From Cenococcum geophilum 1.58 (taxonomy: Eukaryota; Ascomycota; Dothideomycetes; Gloniales; Gloniaceae): 64,000 bases of DNA. Shown here piece by piece: positions 13,001 through 26,469 of this stretch; positions within the stretch are counted from its first letter, which is position 1, and every line of letters begins with the position of its first letter. The stretch is from NCBI GenBank assembly GCA_001692895.1, contig KV748206.1:1746662-1810661 (forward strand), written 5' to 3'. Both the position numbers and the translations under genes were made by a program. The notes under the pieces are model-generated. The model ran no database searches. It was not told the DNA's origin and worked only from the letters and a program-made list of their open reading frames with translations.

Positions 13001-14274
13001 GATTTTTGATTATTATTTTGTTAAGGCCTCTATAGTCTATATAGAGCCGCAGCTTCCTATCTTTTTTAGGTATAAATAGAATAGGTGCCCCTACGGGACT
13101 AGTACTTAGTTAGATCTAGCCTTTAGCTAAGGCGTTGTCTAAGTACTCCCTTAGTACCTTTAGCTCTTTAACTAAGAGGTTATAGAGCGGTTTATATGGG
13201 ACCTCCTATCCCTCTTCTAGGTTAATAGTATAGTCGCCCTAGTAGTGTTGGGGTAGCTTTCCTGCTTCCTTATATAAGAAGATATTATTAGCTTCTTTTA
13301 ATTGTGGGGAAAGGACTAGTAAGCTGCCGTTATCTTATTTGCTAGGTATTAATTTAGTAATTACTAGGGCGAAGACCCTAGATTCCCTCTAGAGAGACTC
13401 TGCGAAACCCTTAGGGGTTTATAGTAATAGGGATAAGCCGTCTAGCTTTTATTGCTATGCCTTTGCCTTATAGTTAATAAGAAGTTAGGCCTTCTTTAAC
13501 CCTAGTATACCTAGGGTAATAGTAGGGGATATGTTAGCCATTCTATAGCAGATAAGGGTTACTTCCCTAATTCTGCCCTAGCTGTCCTTTATTTATAATA
13601 GTACCTTATAGGCTTTATAGTAATATACCTAAGTTTTATTTAACTAGGAGTAGGTAGGTAATTCTGCGTTTAGTGTCTTAAAGTTATACTCTATTGTAAA
13701 TTACTAATTAATTACATTTACTTCGGCGCCGAGATTAAGTATTACTAAGGTCTTCTTCTAAGTCTGCTAGAATAGGACTTCTTCTAAGATAGTAATAGCT
13801 TCCTTACGATCTAGTGGTAGCTTGCGTCTTATGGGTGTAAGGGGCTCCGAGGGCGCCTGCCTTTTCTTGGCGTAAAGATGGCGTTTACGCTGCTTGGTGG
13901 CGGCTGCTGTTACTGTCGCTACTTTAGGCATTATTGCTACCAATATCCTGGCTTGCTATAATTTTTGTAGTTTCCTTTAGGCTGAGCTAAACCCCCGGCG
14001 GTATTGCTTTGCCCCGCTGTTAAGTCGCTAGCAGTGGTTTTGGAGTTTGTTCTCCCTAAGTTACCTAACTAGGTGGTTTTTGTATTTAAGTTCGCGGCGC
14101 GCCTATTGCTTCTACCTTATAGGGCGCTTACGTTCTTCTGGTTTTCCTTTAATAGGGTAGCTAGGGAAACTAGCTAGTCTTAAGTTTAAGGGAATTTTTA
14201 ATAGTTGGTAATAGCAACCTGTAGCTCTAGCCGCAGCTTTACAAATAGATATATTATTAGATGCTTTGCATTAT

Positions 14275-14699
14275 TGTAACGGAACCTTATAGTAAGAACT
14301 ACAATGGGCTCGTTATTGGGCTAGGTGTGTAGGAAATGCAAGTATAAAAGTTAACAACGTAATAATAACTGGTGGAGTGGTTGCCTAACAGATTAACTCT
14401 AATTATATTCTGAGAATCACTATAAGGAAGGAACTATCTAGGTAGGGACTAAGGGTCCTTAAATACACAACCGTACTCCTATAAAATCCTTCTTATACGT
14501 AATATACGTCTTATATATAAGGTACGTAAGTTTCTCTCGTTCCTCTTATTTAATACGTAGCATATTATATAACCTTAGTTACTATTCCTTATCACATAGT
14601 TCTATTAGCTCTATCCTAAACCGTGCCTAAATTAACTAACTAGCTTCTTCCGTCTCTTCTCTAAGTAGTTATAATATTGTACTTAAAGCGTCCGTAACA
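14275..14699 (-). repeat. 3' LTR of Gypsy-3
   Basis: tgtaacggaacc at the start and cgtccgtaaca at the end. It pairs with 21801-22225. Confidence 0.95.
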
Positions 14700-17600
14700 C
14701 TATCTCCCTCCTCTTTATCTTTATCCTTAAAGATTTAAAACATCTCTAAGTTGTTTACTAGAGGTATAATATCCGTCTAATTAATTTGGTTAATATTATT
14801 GCTTATTATACCTAAAGCAATTTCTTCTTTATACGCCCAACGTCGTGCTCGCACTATTGCTGCAATATTATCTCTTAGTAAGATTATACCGTCTCCATAT
14901 TCTTATTGCTTAAAAAAGGGATTAGTTTATATTGCGTTAGCGAACCTATTTTTATAATAACTGTCCTCTTGCTCGGAGTGTACTAAAGCAAATATTCGTT
15001 CGTTCTATAACGTTCGCTCTACTTCTAATACTAAATATACGCGACCTATTACTCTTAATAGTCATCTAGTTCCCTAATTAATTTATCTTAGGGTTTTATA
15101 TTTAATCTGCTGCTATGCGGCTAGATAGTGAATTGTTATAAGCCTTTACTAAGTTAGAACGTTCCTATAACGCGGAATAGAAGGCTCTAGATACTTAAAT
15201 TACGGCGTCTACTTGTCTGCTTTGTCTTAAGAAGGTTTATAAGAAGGTTTATTTTAAGGAGTAAAAACTTATAGAATAAGGTTTATAGGAACTAGGTAAT
15301 AAAAGAACGGATTCTCTTTTAATGAAGAAGGAAATAGATCTAAGTAGTTCGGCAACTACTCTTTTTGGGTCCCCCTTAGGTGACTTATTCTTTAGCAATC
15401 CTTTTTTATTAATACTACCTAACCTAATCTCTTCTAATACTCCTATACCTTTTCTATAGCATTCTTTAAATTCTCTAGTAGCTTCTAGGTAGTCTTAGTG
15501 TAGCCTATCCACTTAACCTCGTACCATGTTTTATTGTCGGTGTCCTTATAATTAACAATTTTCGAAACTTACTATTTGTCTTCTTCTTATCCTCTATACG
15601 TATCTACTTTATAGACCGGTAGCTTAATATTCCTATATACTGGCTCTAGCATTGCAATGTGCTATATAGGGTAGATCTTTATTTTAGCTAGTAGGTTTAA
15701 CTTAAACGTAATTAGTAAAATCCTTTATATAATTTTAAAAGGTCCTAGTCTAACATAGTTTAACTTCTTGCTTAGTTGTTAACTTTTAAAATTTTTATAT
15801 AGTAGCCACACTTTATCTCCCTCCTTAAGATCTGGTCCCTTAGATCTCCTAGCATTATAGTACTTTTTTATTCTCTTTTATACTTTCTTTACTAATTCTA
15901 TAAAGTCTGTATAAAGATTTATTAACGTCTTTATTCTTTCTTTAGCTATACTACTCATTTTCTTTACTTACCGTAGTAATAACAATGTTCTTAGCTTATA
16001 TCCGTAATTTGCCTTAAATGGTAATATGCCTATTCCTTTTTAAGGTATTGTATTATATATAAACTATATAACTAGTAATAGTAATACCTAATTATTCTAT
16101 ATATAATTAATATAATGCCTTAAATACTATTCTAGCGTCTAATTTAATCTTTCTATTTAACCGTCTGTCTATAGATAATATACGGTAGAAGTTGCTGCTT
16201 AAACTCCTTGCTCTACTAAGAACACTTCCTAAAATACTACTACGAATCTTAAATCTCTATCCGATATAATCTTACTTAGTACTCTATATCTTATAAATAC
16301 TTCTTTAACGTAGATTCTAGCAATATCTTCCGCTAAGATTTCTTCTATATATGCTATAAAGTATCCCCACTTTATAAGCTTATCTACTATTACTAAGATC
16401 GCGTTATAATCTTATCCGGTAATAGGATCTTTTAATTTTAGTAACTTAATAATAAAGTCCCATAATATAACCTCCCATAGTCTCTCTGGTATTTTAATAG
16501 ATTATAGCCCTCTATATGGCTTATACCTTATTAGTTTATTCCTTTAGCAATCTAGATATTCCTTTATAACTTTTCTAGCCATCCTCTAAATTCCGTTAAT
16601 AATGTACTCCTTCTAAAGTCTTAACACTAAGCCCATAGCTCCATTGTGTCCTTAAGTTAGTCCCTTATAAAAGTCTTCTATAAACTACTCTACTATGCTT
16701 TTTAGGATATACTTTACTTCTTAATTTTTATATATATCCGTTTATAGATCTTTTAGCTATGCTTCTAGAATTCTTTATACCTAAAAGCTTTCTANTATCT
16801 NNTAGACTTTCTNTAGTTTATTATCTTTTTAAGTTACTATAATTTTCGGATAATTATACCTAATTAATCTGTCTATATCTCTTTGCAATAAAGCCCCTAA
16901 TAGCTTTGCCTTATTTTATAGTTTAGCTTTATAGCTTAGAGCATCTACCCGCGTATTATCTATACCCTTAGTATACTAAATCTTAAAATAGTATTCTGTA
17001 AGCATCTCTACCCATCTAACCTATTTTTAGTTAAGTTCCTTTATCGTTAGGAATCCTATTAGGTTCTTATAATCCGTCTTAACTATAAATAGTTTCTCTA
17101 TGCCTTATAAGAATGCTCTTTATTTCTTTAATACTATAACTATACCTAATAACTCCTTATTGTAGATGTTATAGTTTAACTCTAGTAGTGTTATCTTTTA
17201 ACTATAGTATGCTACTAGGTGCCATCTGTTTTAATACCTTTATATAAAGCACGCCCCTAGTATATAATTTAATATATCTATCTCTATAACCGTCTCTAGT
17301 CCTAGTTAATAGATCTTAAGAACTAGCTCCTAGGTAAACAACTTTTTAACTTTCTTAAAAAGTTCTCTTTACTCCTTTTCCTATACCCATAGTTCTTCTT
17401 TCTTTATTAACCGCGTAAATAGCTTAATATTCTTTAACTACTGCGCTATAAACCTTCTACAGTAATTGCAAAACCCTAAAAACAATTTTAACTATATAAC
17501 GTTCTCTAGTTCCTACTAATTTACTATAGCCTTAATCTTCTTTAAATCTATACTAAGTTAGCCTAGTTTAATAATAAATTTAACAAAATCGGTTTTTCTA

Positions 17601-20600
17601 GTAAAGAACTCGCATTTCTTAATTACTACTAGTATCTGTTCTTCTTATAGTCTCTTTAAGACCCATTTAACGTATTCCCCGTATTCTTCTTTAGTTATTA
17701 AGTAGATAATAATATTATTAAGATATACTATAACAAATTTATCTAAGTGTTCTCCTAATATATTATTAATACGCTTCTAAAACGTTGCTAGTGCGTTTAT
17801 AAGCCCGAATTATATAACTAATAGTTTATATAGTCCTTCCTTTAACCTAAAGGCTGCCTTTTATTTATCGCCTTCCTTAATTCTAATCTAATAGTACGCC
17901 TATCTTAGATCTATCTTTATAAAGATTTGCGCATTGCCTATTCTGTCTTAGATTTCGCTAATTAAGGGTAAAGGATACCTATCCTTCCTAGTAATGCTAT
18001 TTAACTATCTATAGTCGATATACAGCCTTAGTTTACTATTTTTCTTTAGTATAAATAGTACTGGATAACCCGCTAATAACTATAATAGTCTAATATATCC
18101 CTTTTATAGATTTTCCTAGATAAACTCTTTTAACGCTCTACCTTCTTCTTTGGTAAGCTTATAAATTAGAAAAAACTTTAAACTTATTTCTAGTTCTAAT
18201 TCTATCTTATAGTCCTATACTACATATTCTAACAGCTTTTTACTCTCTAGTAACTATAGTTTTTTACCATACTTATAGTATCTCTTTAGTATATAACTTA
18301 GTCCTTTTTCTGTTTCTTTATAGGTCGCTCCTACTTAATACCATACTAACTTAGCTTATTATTATATCTTGCGGCGTTAAGTATCTCTAATATCGACCTA
18401 ACCTATAATCCAATCGATCCTTAGATTATATTCCTATAACTAAGGCATACCTAATACTGCCTCATCCCGTCCTAATGGTAGGATATTAAAAGATATCTTA
18501 ATTTGTCTTCCTTTAATAGTTATCTAAATAGGTCCTATTTTAAGATTAATAATCCCTCCTCTATAGGTTATTAGATCTCCTAAAATCATAACTAATAGGT
18601 AAAGTTGCTCCTTTTATCTATAAGGTAGTCCCATTCTCTTAACTACTACTAGTAAGATATAGTTTCGCGTTACTTTACTATCTATTAGCGCTTTAAACTG
18701 CTAATCTTACTAATTAACTCGTAAATTTAGGTATTATCCTTAAATTCCTTTAAGGGTCTAAGGCTCTACCACTGGCTCCCTCTAGTCCCGTAGGCCTTTA
18801 CTTTTCCTAACTATTAGCTGCTTAATCCTAGTATACTTAGCTCGCTCTTTAGCCAATACCTAGTTCGCTTTTTATCTTTAATATACTATAAACACATATT
18901 TTCTAGGCATTCCCACTACTATTGTCCGTCTAAGCATTCTTCTATAAGGAATCTTCCTAGTTAAAGTGCTAAACTTCCTTCCTCTTAGGCCTCTGCTAGA
19001 TGCTATCTATGCATATATTTAGCATTCCTGTACTATTACTTGTCTATTATTTAGTATATCCTTATAGGGTATTTCCAATTCTTTTCCTTCGGATTCTTAT
19101 ACATTTCGTATATATTGTCTATATACGCAATCCATAATAACGTGTGGTGTGCTAGGTGCTTTAGGTTAACTCTTAGCTCGTCTTTATCCCTAAGTTTAAA
19201 CCTTTATTATACTAATCTAAACGTTATAACTTTATTTATAGGTACTAAGATGCGTCTCTTACTTCTCTAGTCCTCTAAACGTTCCTCTAGATCCTTTAAC
19301 GTTATAATTAAGGCTCCTTTAATATATGTTATAGCCTTCTCTATAATTGGGTGGTCTTAAATAACTTTTTTATCTAACTATATATAGAAATCTTCCTACT
19401 TATTATTGCGCCTTTGCCTATACTACTTTTAGTATAGCTGCTGGAGTGTATATAGTTTATCCGTAAGGAAGTATCTTCTTATTACTATATTATAACAGCC
19501 CTTTATATATCGTTCTTCGAACCTAGTTAGAATCCCTAGATTCTCTTTATTTTCTAGTTTGGTAAGCTACTTAGCTCTTAGTATACCTACTCTCGGCCTA
19601 TTAGTGATTCTTTATACTAGTACTCTATCCTTTATACGTCCTAATATGCTAGATCTCTTATCTAGTTTCTGTTCTTGCTATGCAATAATTCTTTACCTAA
19701 ACTCTTTTATAGTTTCTTTTAGTTTGCGCCTTACGCTCTAATCCTTAAAGTCGTCTTACTTCTTAATCCTAGTATTAACTTTTTAATCTTTAGTCCGAAC
19801 ACTTTGTTTAACTAGTAAATCCTCTAGGTCTATATATTCGTCTCTTAATCTAATTACTATTTATACCGCAGATTCTCTAATCTATAAAAAAGCTCCTTAT
19901 CTCTTATCTATAAGTGTCCTAATTCGTACTTCGAATTCTTAGCCCCTTAGGTTCTTTAATCCCGAGCTTGCTTCTAACTTAAGCTTAACTCCAGCCTTAG
20001 TCTAACTAGGCTTCTATAGTGTTCTTATCTTGTCTTAAAAGTCTTAAATCTTACTTATTTCGTCTTAAGAATCTTATACCTATAGGAAACTCTATCCTAA
20101 GCTTATTCGTATATTTCTGAACTAAGCTACTGCCCTACTCTATTGGTTTTCGTCCGTTATAGGTCCTTAGGTATACCTTATCTTATCTTAAGAATCTTAG
20201 TTGTCTCTTATCTTGTCTTAAGAATCTTAAGCCTTTGGCCTTTTACCTTTATTAAGTGCCGAAGTAGTTCGCTATCCTACTTCTCTTGCGTCTCGCGAAG
20301 CGATAGACATTATATTTAGTGGGGTTTTAATCCCTACTAATGTTCCCTATTCTATAGTGGAATTATCCTCTACCTTTAGTATAATATTTCCGAGGTCTGC
20401 TCGCTCCTAGTAAGCGGCCCTTGTTGCCTTATTATCACGGAATGTTTCGCCTAAGTTAAATTTATTGTCCTTAATATCCAATCTGCGAACTAGTTTATTA
20501 GTTCCTCTACATCCTATAGGTGCTGGCTCTTATAGCTAATAGCTTACGCCATACTTAGCGTCCTTATAAATTTAGCATGCGTTATTATAACAAAACGCAA

Positions 20601-21800
20601 AACTTTTAATTAAATATTCTTTTGTTCCTCGTAGCATATTATTATCCCTCTATACGTATATATCGTCTACTAGTCTCGTGCCTTTTACTATATAGTAACT
20701 CTACCCACTTTTATAGTCTCTAACGTAATAACCCTATTTTCCGTAATTTATGTAAGCTCCTTCTTTAAACCATTTCTCTTACTATAGAGTCTACCTAAAT
20801 GTCTTCTGCTGTTAAGATCCCTAATTTAGCCTTTGCTTCTTAGACCTTTAATTACTTAATTCTTATCCTCTAGGTTTCTACGGTTTGCTCTATCTCTTAT
20901 AGGCTTCTTTAGTACCACTTAGGTCTATTAGCTTTATACCATACCATAATTTCTAACTTAGCTTTTGTCGTTGCGTACTTTACGCCTTATATAACTATAG
21001 AACTCTATTCTAGCCTCTCTTAGCCTATTCCCTTTAATAAATCTAATTGTTGATCTTAATTACCTAATCTATTAGTTCCCTTAAGGTATCTATATCTTTT
21101 ATTAGGATAATTACATCCTAGACTTTAGCCTTAAGTCCCTATTTATACTGTGCTATAAGCGCCCTGTTATTCCACTCTACTTATATTGCTAGTGTTTAGA
21201 ACTATATTATATACTTAATTGCTAAAGTTTATTGCACGAGGTTCTAGAGTTTTCTTTCCGCTATAGTTGTTTCTTCTAGGTTTCTAAACATTTGCATAAG
21301 CCGTTCTATAAATCCTTCCTAATTTAAGAATATAAATCACACGTCTTGGTTAGTGGTTGTTATTCCGTTTGCCTATATCTCCATAAGGTAAGGTTTAAAC
21401 TACTTAAGTGCTTTTCCTAATAAGAATAGTCCTACGTAAGCTATCCGATCCACAGGTATAGGTAACTTTGCTCCCTCTTATAAGACCTTAAAGTACATTT
21501 ACATAAGGAATCCTTTAAGCTTTAACCTCTCTTCTATAAATCTCTTAATTAATAATAGCTTAATCTTTACTACTCCTATCCCGTTAAGTCTTTCTTCTAA
21601 TACTGTATTATTAGCTATTAACTAGTTAACTATTTCCTATAGCTGTTTAACCGTCACAGGTTGCTATAAGTTAGTATTTGCTATACTAGTGTTACCTCCT
21701 ATCCTTAAAGTAGTTGCTGCCGTTAATGGCGTTGTGGTGGCTGCTTTTGGTGGCATATTATTTAACTTCTTATATTAATACTGTAACTAGGTAGTAATTG

Positions 21801-22225
21801 TGTAACGGAACCTTGTAGCAAGAACTACAATGGGCTTGTTATTAGGCTAGGTGTATAAGAAATGCAAGTATAAAAGTTAACAACGTAATAATAACTGGTG
21901 GAGTGGTTGCCCAATAGATTAACTCTAATTATATTCTAAGAATTACTATAAGGAAGGAACTATCTAAGTAGGGACTAAGGGTCCTTAAATACACAACCGT
22001 ACTCCTATAAAATCCTTCTTATACGTAATATACGTCTTATACGTAAGGTACGTAAGTTCCTCTCGTTCCTCTCGTTTAATATATAGCATATTATGTGACC
22101 TCGGTTACCATTCCTCGTCACATAGTTCTATCGGCTCTATTCTGGACCGTGCCTAAATTAACCAACTAGCTTCTTCCGTCTCTTCTCTAAGTAGTCGTAA
22201 CATTGTACTTAAAGCGTCCGTAACA
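21801..22225 (-). repeat. 5' LTR of Gypsy-3
   Basis: Same ends and length as 14275-14699, directly next to the gag leader gtagtaattg shared with Gypsy-4 and Gypsy-6. Confidence 0.95.
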
Positions 22226-23108
22226 ATTATAAGGAGGGTTTATTTACGCTTTTAAGGAGGTTAGGTAAGCAGTAAACTTATTTACTAGTTAATTGGTTCG
22301 CTGTATTACCCTTAAATAGGTTAGGGCTATATGGAGTTCTTAATTAATAGGACTTTTAATCTAGTTAAGTAGGAATTCTATAAGCTCCTTTTAGGTGAAC
22401 TACGTATCTGGATAGTTATCTTTGTACTATAGCTAAAGGGTTTAGTTGGTCCCCTTTATATATTATATAATAAACGCGACTTTAGTATCTTTATCCGTAA
22501 AGCCGTCGTGCTCTAGGCGGAATGTTAGCTTTAAGCTATTATAGAAGTCTTGGTGCTCTTATATGGTCTTACTATAATATAGAGCAATCTTCTCTATTTT
22601 AATAGCCTGTTTTAACGGAGCGCCTATTATATTAGTAGCCTTCCGCTTAAGGTTTAGATATATCTGGCTACTATCTAAGTACTTTAATAGGATAGTTTAA
22701 GGTTATAGATCTAGGTTAGGAATAGGAGTTAATATTGCTTTACCGCGTTAACGCCGTCTTAGTACTTCTACCTCTTCCCTAAGTAAGTATAGTTTTCTTT
22801 ACTTTAGGAGTTGTAGCTTCTCGTTTTCTAGCTGTTATATTTCTTCCTATATATTCCTTTTATCTGTAGCTTCCGGTTCTGTCTAGGACGATATAGGTTC
22901 GCCTATATTATCCTAGGGCTGATCCCCAGGCTTAGTAGTATATACTGCGCTAGTACGCCCGCGTCTCGCTATTAGGTTAATAGGCTGCGATATAGTTAAT
23001 AAATATAGGTTGTCTTCTTGACAGAGGGTTGCCGCTACGTAGTCGTGGCCTTAGTAGACCGCTGTGTTGTCAGGCTACTACCCCTAAAAAGGGATAAGAA
23101 TTTAGTAC

Positions 23109-23311
23109 TATTAGGACGCTAAGGTCCTTAGGGCATGTAGTAATATAATAATAGTAATGGGATACAAAGAGTATCTAGTTCTTAATAAAGTAGAACTGTA
23201 AAACTAAATTCTGCTGTTCTCTAATACAGGGCGACTATGTTTTGTAGGCGCCTCGCCTGTGCCTTACCTACGCTAAGCCGGTTACGGCTAGTGCGTCTCT
23301 ATAGCCTAATA
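23109..23311 (-). repeat. 5' LTR of Gypsy-2
   Basis: Starts tattaggacgctaagg (tgttagg with G-to-A) and ends atagcctaata. It is followed by the gttct duplication. Confidence 0.92.
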
Positions 23312-24295
23312 GTTCTAATAGCTCTATACTAAATTAGGGGTAATAACCCTTATTTATAAAGAACAGGGTAAGTCCTATAGTGGTTAAGACATAGTTATTT
23401 GCTATAAATTTACCTAGTAGGAGGTAATCTACCCAGTTATCTTAACTATAGGCAACTACTTATTGTAGGTACGCTTTTATACTAATATTAGCATTTTCTG
23501 GTTACCTAGTAGTTTTATAGTAGAAGGATATAGATATCTTAATAGAGATGCTAAGGCGTTAGTAGATTTGTCTCTATATATTAGAGTTAAATTATATGCC
23601 TTAGTTAGACGTAATTAAGTTAGGTAACCTATATAGTCGGTAGGCTTTATAAAGGAAGGCGTTAGTAACGTTGCTAACAGCTACGCCTTTAGTTAGGACG
23701 TAGTGGCGCTCTTTTATAAGTCGGTATATTATTATAAGGATATTCTTATAGGTATAGCCATGTCGTGTATAGGGTAGTAGGTTAATAATAAAATCTATAG
23801 CGATATTTGCCCATTATTATATAGGTACTAGTAGAGGGTGTAATAGTCCTTAGTACTTTATATTAAAGGCCTTAGCGCGCTTATAACCGTAGTAGGCGCC
23901 TATAAAGTGTTTAACTAAGTCTATTATTTTTAGCTAGAAGTAGTATCGGCTAAAAGGCTTATAGGTTTTTTTTTACCTAGGTAGCCGCTTAACTAGAGGT
24001 CGTAGGCCATTTAAATTAGTTGCTGTTATAAATTTTTTAAATTAGGGATAAATAGGCGGCCTCTATAATAGAGCCTATTCTCTTTTACTTTTAAGGCTGC
24101 TATATTAATCTAGCCTAAGCTTTAAAGGTTAGTAGGTAGCGTATAGGCGCTAGTAGTTTTTGCGGTAATAAGTTAATATAGTAATGGGTTAATAGAGGCG
24201 TTATATACCGTAGTAATAAGCTTATTAATTTTAGGAGGTAACTTTAGTTCTATAGTATAAAGCTAGGGTATAGTTAGCTCTATTATAGGTAGTAT

Positions 24296-26469
24296 NCCTA
24301 GGGCNAAATTTTATNCTTTTANNATTNTCTNTTNTTAGAACTAATTATAGGGGTTATTTTTAAACTAAGGAAGGTCTTATAAGCGGCGTATTAGGCTATT
24401 AGGTTTAGTACCTTATACTTTTAGTTTATATATAATTTTAAAGTTAAAACTAGAGAGGAACTCGTTCTAATATGCTTAGCGTTAGTTTAGCTACTTTATA
24501 GTTATAAAGTACTTAAGGTTGTAATAGTCCGTAAGGACTTTAGTTAGCTAGTTAGGCTCTGCTAAGGAGAGTTCTAGTTAGAATTCTTTAAACGCTTATA
24601 TAATTATAAGGAGTTCTTTATTATAAATCTTATAGTTATACTTTTATAGTATAAGCTTAGATAAGTAGAATATAACTAGGTAAAGGAGACCGTTATTACC
24701 TATTTAGGAAAGGACGCCTGCGTTAACGTAGTCTAAGGAGTTGGTTTTAAGGTAGAGTTATTATCCTAGTATAAAGTAAGCTAGAATAGGTGCTTTAGTA
24801 AAGGCATTTTTAAGGTCTTAGAACGCCTTCTTGTATTTAGGCGTTTAGGTAAAGCGTAGATACGTTTTTCTTCCTTTTATAGAAAGGCCCTTTGTTCGTA
24901 TTATTGCTATAAGTGGTACTACTACGCCTAAGAAGTTATATATAAATTTCTAATAGAAGTTAGCAAAACTAAGGAAGGCTTATACGTCCTTAATACAGTT
25001 AGGGGCTTACTATTTAGTAATTATATATACCTTCTTAGGGTCTATACGGACACCCTTAGTAGTAATAATTAGTCTAAGGTATTTTACTTCTATAACTAAG
25101 AATTTGCATTTCTTTAAATTAATATAAAGTCTTATGTCCCTAAGGCGCTATAGGACCTTTTTAACGTGTTTAGTATACTTAGAGGGGTTATTACTATAAA
25201 TAAGTATATTATCTAGGTACGCAGAGTAGAAGTCGTTAAGGTAATCCTATAAGGCGTTATTAATATAGCTTTAAAAGGTACCTAGGCCGTTATATACGCT
25301 AAAGGGTATAATAGTATATTTAAATTAGCCAAAGCGTAATATAAATATGGTTTTCTATTTATCACCTTTATGTATTTGGAGATAGTTAAAGGCGGCGATA
25401 ATATCGAGCTTAGTATAGATTTTGGCTTAACTAAGCCGCTTAAGGGTCTTACGTATAAGCGGTACTAGGTATTAGTTTTTAATCGTAATAGCGTTAAATC
25501 CTCTATAGTTAACGTAGAATTAAATACCTCCTTCTAGCTTCTTAGTAAGAAGGATAGGGGTAGCTACTAGTAATATGCTAGGACGAATAAATCCTTTATT
25601 AAAGTGCTTGTTGATATACTTTTTTATAACTAGAAGTTTGTCTTTTAATATTAGGTAGGGTCTTTTATAAGATAGCATTTTTCCTTATTTAATATTAATG
25701 GCGTAGTTATTAGGTTAATATAGGGGGAGTATATCTGCGCTTTTTTATAAGCATATATTAGTAAAGTTATAGTACCTCTTAGGGAGGAGCTTGCGGAGTT
25801 CTTCGTTAGTAAGTCCTTTTTTAAGCTTTATAAACTTCTTAAAGTCTAAAGGTAAAAGTCCGTAGAGTTCCGTAGGGGCGTCGTCTTCTAGAAGGTTAAC
25901 TATATCTATCCTATTACTATAGAGGACGTAGTTTTGTTCTTTATTAAGCTTATATAGTTATAATTAGGAAGCTATAGTAACGGTTCAGCCTTTCTTATAT
26001 ACTATGCGGTAGAAGGCTAGGGTACTTATATAGTAGTAGTTAATTATAGGTAGGATAATAAGGGGTTTCTTGGGTTAATATCCTAGGGAGTAAATAGAGG
26101 CGGCTAGGCCATACCCTAGGCAAGTCTCTCTGCAGTATTTAGAGTTAAAGGTTACTTCTCTCTTCTTCTAGTTAATAGTGGGGTTGTATTATTTAAGCTA
26201 GTTTATTTTAAGGATAATAGGGTAGTTAGTAAGTAGTATAATATAGGCCTAAAGTTCTTCCTAGTGCCTATTTATATCTAGGTAGAGTTGTACTATATAG
26301 GTAATCTTCTATATGGTATAATTACTATTAGCAAGTTATAGGGCGCGGGCTTTAGTAAGGGGTAAGGTAAGTAGGTTATAAGTACGCATAAATTAGGTAT
26401 NTATAAATTTATTAGTAGCTNNNNAATTAATTATAGAANGGCTTTTATATTATTTTNTAGNAGTAGTTN
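24296..26469. other. Clusters of ambiguous bases (N) in Gypsy-1 pol
   Basis: Single and short runs of n occur at 24296-24334 and at 26401-26469. Others lie at 5051 and 16795-16813. They all fall in repeats, as expected from unresolved consensus among near-identical copies. Confidence 0.9.

Larger units (their letters stand above)
14275..22225 (-). mobile_element. Gypsy-3: innermost complete Ty3/Gypsy chromovirus (7951 bp)
   Basis: Equal LTRs (425 bp each) and a perfect target duplication attat (14270-14274 and 22226-22230) mark a complete insertion within the gag of Gypsy-2. On the minus strand the gag ATG is at 21756 (MPPKAATTTPLTAATTLR) and gag runs to about 20620. A cysteine-containing segment (FCYNNAC) is near 20595. 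Reverse transcriptase spans about 18080-17500, with YLNNIIIYL replacing YLDD near 17720. RNase H is at about 17330-17000 and integrase at about 16900-16100, with the segment IISDRDLRF near 16260. A chromodomain-like piece (YEVKWIGYTKTT) is near 15520. About 650 bases with no recognised domain separate this from the 3' LTR. Polypurine tract: 14700-14718. Frames contain many stops; a few ambiguous bases occur at 16795-16813. Confidence 0.93.
8780..23311 (-). mobile_element. Gypsy-2: middle element, inserted in Gypsy-1
   Basis: Identical-length LTRs (203 bp; 8780-8982 and 23109-23311) and a perfect target duplication gttct (8775-8779 and 23312-23316) define it. Internal sequence is 8983-14274 plus 22231-23108. 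On the minus strand gag runs from about 23090 to 22231 and continues from 14274 to about 13950, because Gypsy-3 sits inside it. Reverse transcriptase is at about 13250-12550, with YLNNILIFL near 12745. RNase H is at about 12350-12050, integrase at about 11550-10850, and the integrase C-terminal region at about 10650-10250. The minus-strand G tract at 8987-8994 beside the left LTR is the polypurine tract. All frames are broken by stops. Confidence 0.9.
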